Origin: Hippasteria phrygiana
Lineage: Eukaryota; Echinodermata; Asteroidea; Valvatida; Goniasteridae
Assembly (NCBI GenBank): GCA_037893225.1
Contig: JAZGUH010000088.1
Location: 1,710,501 to 1,774,500, forward strand
Length of the DNA: 64,000 nucleotides
Reading direction: 5' to 3'
This document shows positions 62,262 to 64,000 of the stretch, piece after piece (within the stretch, counting starts at the first letter, position 1; each line of letters opens with the position of its first letter). The position numbers and the translations under genes are program-made. The notes under the pieces were generated by a model. The model worked only from the letters and a program-made list of their open reading frames with translations. It was not told the origin of the DNA and did not search any database.

Positions 62262-64000
62262 TTTATTATTATTCTTACTTTTTCTTCTTCCAGCTCTTTT
62301 TTCTCCCGAATGTTTTGGCCACATGCAAACTCGTATCAAGTTCAAACCTCACATATGCATGCACACTGTATTGAAGATGTGCAAAAATGTAATGACGTCA
62401 TGATGACGTCATCATGTATCAGATTACAAGCAATCTAAGATTTCTAGATTTAATCTTTGAAAATCAATATAAAATCAACCGTGACAGACCTGAACTTGAT
62501 TTTTACGGCAATTGATAGGATAAATATAGGTCTTAATTTTTTGTCCTGCGTGCAAAATCACGTGACCCTTCCTTCCGGTCGAAACCGGAAGTGCCTTATA
62601 ATTTGAAAGTGCAAAAAGATGTGAACTTGCTTTCAACGATGTTAGTCTTTGGCCAGGCTGAACTTTTCAAAAATGTGTGCGGTGACGTCATAAAATATTC
62701 GAGCGCCCTCTAGCGGCAGGTTTAAAAATGTTCAAAATGAACTTTCAGTTGATGTGTGTGGCGAAGTTTGCGGTAATCACTTTATAATTGATACATATGA
62801 TGACCTTCATGCAGGCAACACCTGTGCGAGGGCTCAGATTGATGACGTCATCAAACCGGAAGTGACAATAAAAAGACTTTAAAACCTTCAAAAATTGCTG
62901 AAAAATCAACGGCGAAAGATATAATCCAGATTTTTGCTTCAGATAGCACAGTTGACATAGCTCTCAAGCTTTCTAATAATGACGTCACGATGACGTCATC
63001 AAGTATCAGATTACAAGCAATCAAATATTTCTAGATTTAATCTTTGAAAATCAATATAAAATCAACCGAGAGAGATCTGATTTTGCTTTTTACGGGAATT
63101 GATAGAATAATCCAGGGTCTTCATTTTGTATATTACGTGCAAAATCACATGACCCTTCCTTCCGGTCCAAACCGGAAGTGCCTGATAATTTAAAAGTGGG
63201 GAAAGATGTGAACTTGCTTTCAACGATGTTAGTCTCTGGCTAGGTTGTATTTCACACACAAAATACCGGTGACGTCATAAAATGTTAGAGCGCCCTCTAG
63301 CGGCAGGTTGAAAAATGTTTAAAATTAATAATCGGCTTATGTGTGCGGCGAAGTTGGCTGAAATCACTTTATAATAATGTAGATAATCAGCTTCATGCTA
63401 AGAACAAGTTCAGGTGGAGAAATATTGATGACGTCATCAGACCGGAAGGTAAAATTAAAAGACCTTTAAACCTTCAAAGATTGCTGAAGAATCAACCGCG
63501 AGAGATATAATTCAGTGCGGCAGGTTGAAAAATCTTCAAAATGCATGTTCAGTCAATGTCTGTGGCGAAGTTTGCGATTTTCACTTCATGAGTTATATGA
63601 TGACCCTCGGGCAGACAGCACGTGTGTACATGATCAGATTGATGACGTCATCAGGCTGGAAATAGCAATGAAAAGAGCCTTTATCATTTGAAAAATTCTG
63701 AAAAATCAACCCTAACAGCTATAGCCTTCATGTGTATTTCAAATGGCAGAGAAAAGTAGGTCATAAACTTCCTTGTATTTCTTTGCAATCAGCGAACTTG
63801 AACATTCCCCACGGCACCCTTGGAATGTCACTTCGACCACCCACCAACTCCCTCATCAAACGTGCTTTAGCGTAGTGCCTCGTGCAAAAAAAGTACTCAA
63901 GAGAGGGCGCTAGACCAACCTAAGGGTCCCGAACTGTACGCGTGCAGTTGGGGACCGTTATGTCGGTCCACCACCTACATCTGGGTATTTTGTTTCTGAT
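62262..64000 (+). mobile_element. E17: B-type element, 5' part only
   Basis: It follows the CTAG of E16 with TTTATTATTATTC and no hairpin, and duplicates E13 (offset 16,738) as far as the window edge. Boxes lie near 62703 and 63290, and a 56-bp palindrome at 63913-63968. The element is cut by the end of the window. Confidence 0.6.

Overview
The window is non-coding, repetitive eukaryotic DNA, most likely from an animal. It is AT-rich, no open reading frame exceeds about 95 codons, and I see no rRNA, tRNA, operon or recognisable protein domain. The organism cannot be named; a marine invertebrate is a guess from the repeat style, not a call.

Almost everything is one array of non-autonomous Helitron-like (rolling-circle) elements, all in the same orientation and joined head to tail. 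I count 18 (E0 to E17, the outer two cut by the window). Intact units start with a perfect hairpin (two versions: AGGTGTTGGGCT or AGGTGTTTGGGCT arms) and end with a short hairpin about 15-22 nt before a terminal CTAG followed by T. Ten units lack the 5' hairpin and start directly in a TTATTATTC tract. All seven hairpin-started units end in a 3' terminus of the matching version.

The body of each element is a tandem array with a strict 587-bp period. Each standard monomer carries four TGACGTCA palindromes (CRE type), two of them 11 bp apart, a CACGTG E-box, a CTTCCGGT/ACCGGAAG inverted pair (ETS type) and a minus-strand 14-mer that fits the CTCF core consensus. Larger elements add a 502-bp tandem repeat with an 88-bp inverted repeat, a 56-bp near-palindrome built from the same arms, and internal relics of the element's own 5' domain.

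Layout: 1-7230, three elements with 3' domain class I; 7244-9986, E3 with intact ends; 9987-15254, E4, interrupted by about 2.5 kb of unrelated sequence (11.93-14.42 kb) holding an 83-bp minisatellite; 15259-15462, four 5' hairpins in a row; 15433-32485, 3.6-kb units E5, E6, E7 and E9 plus E8; 32487-64000, alternating large (E10, E12, E13, E15, E16, E17) and 3.6-kb (E11, E14) units. Long near-identical blocks recur at fixed offsets (3,582; 11,605; 16,738; 18,914; 21,843; 26,284 bp), showing recent unequal exchange or segmental duplication, or possibly assembly expansion. No transposase (Rep/helicase) remnant is visible, so mobilisation would need proteins from elsewhere.
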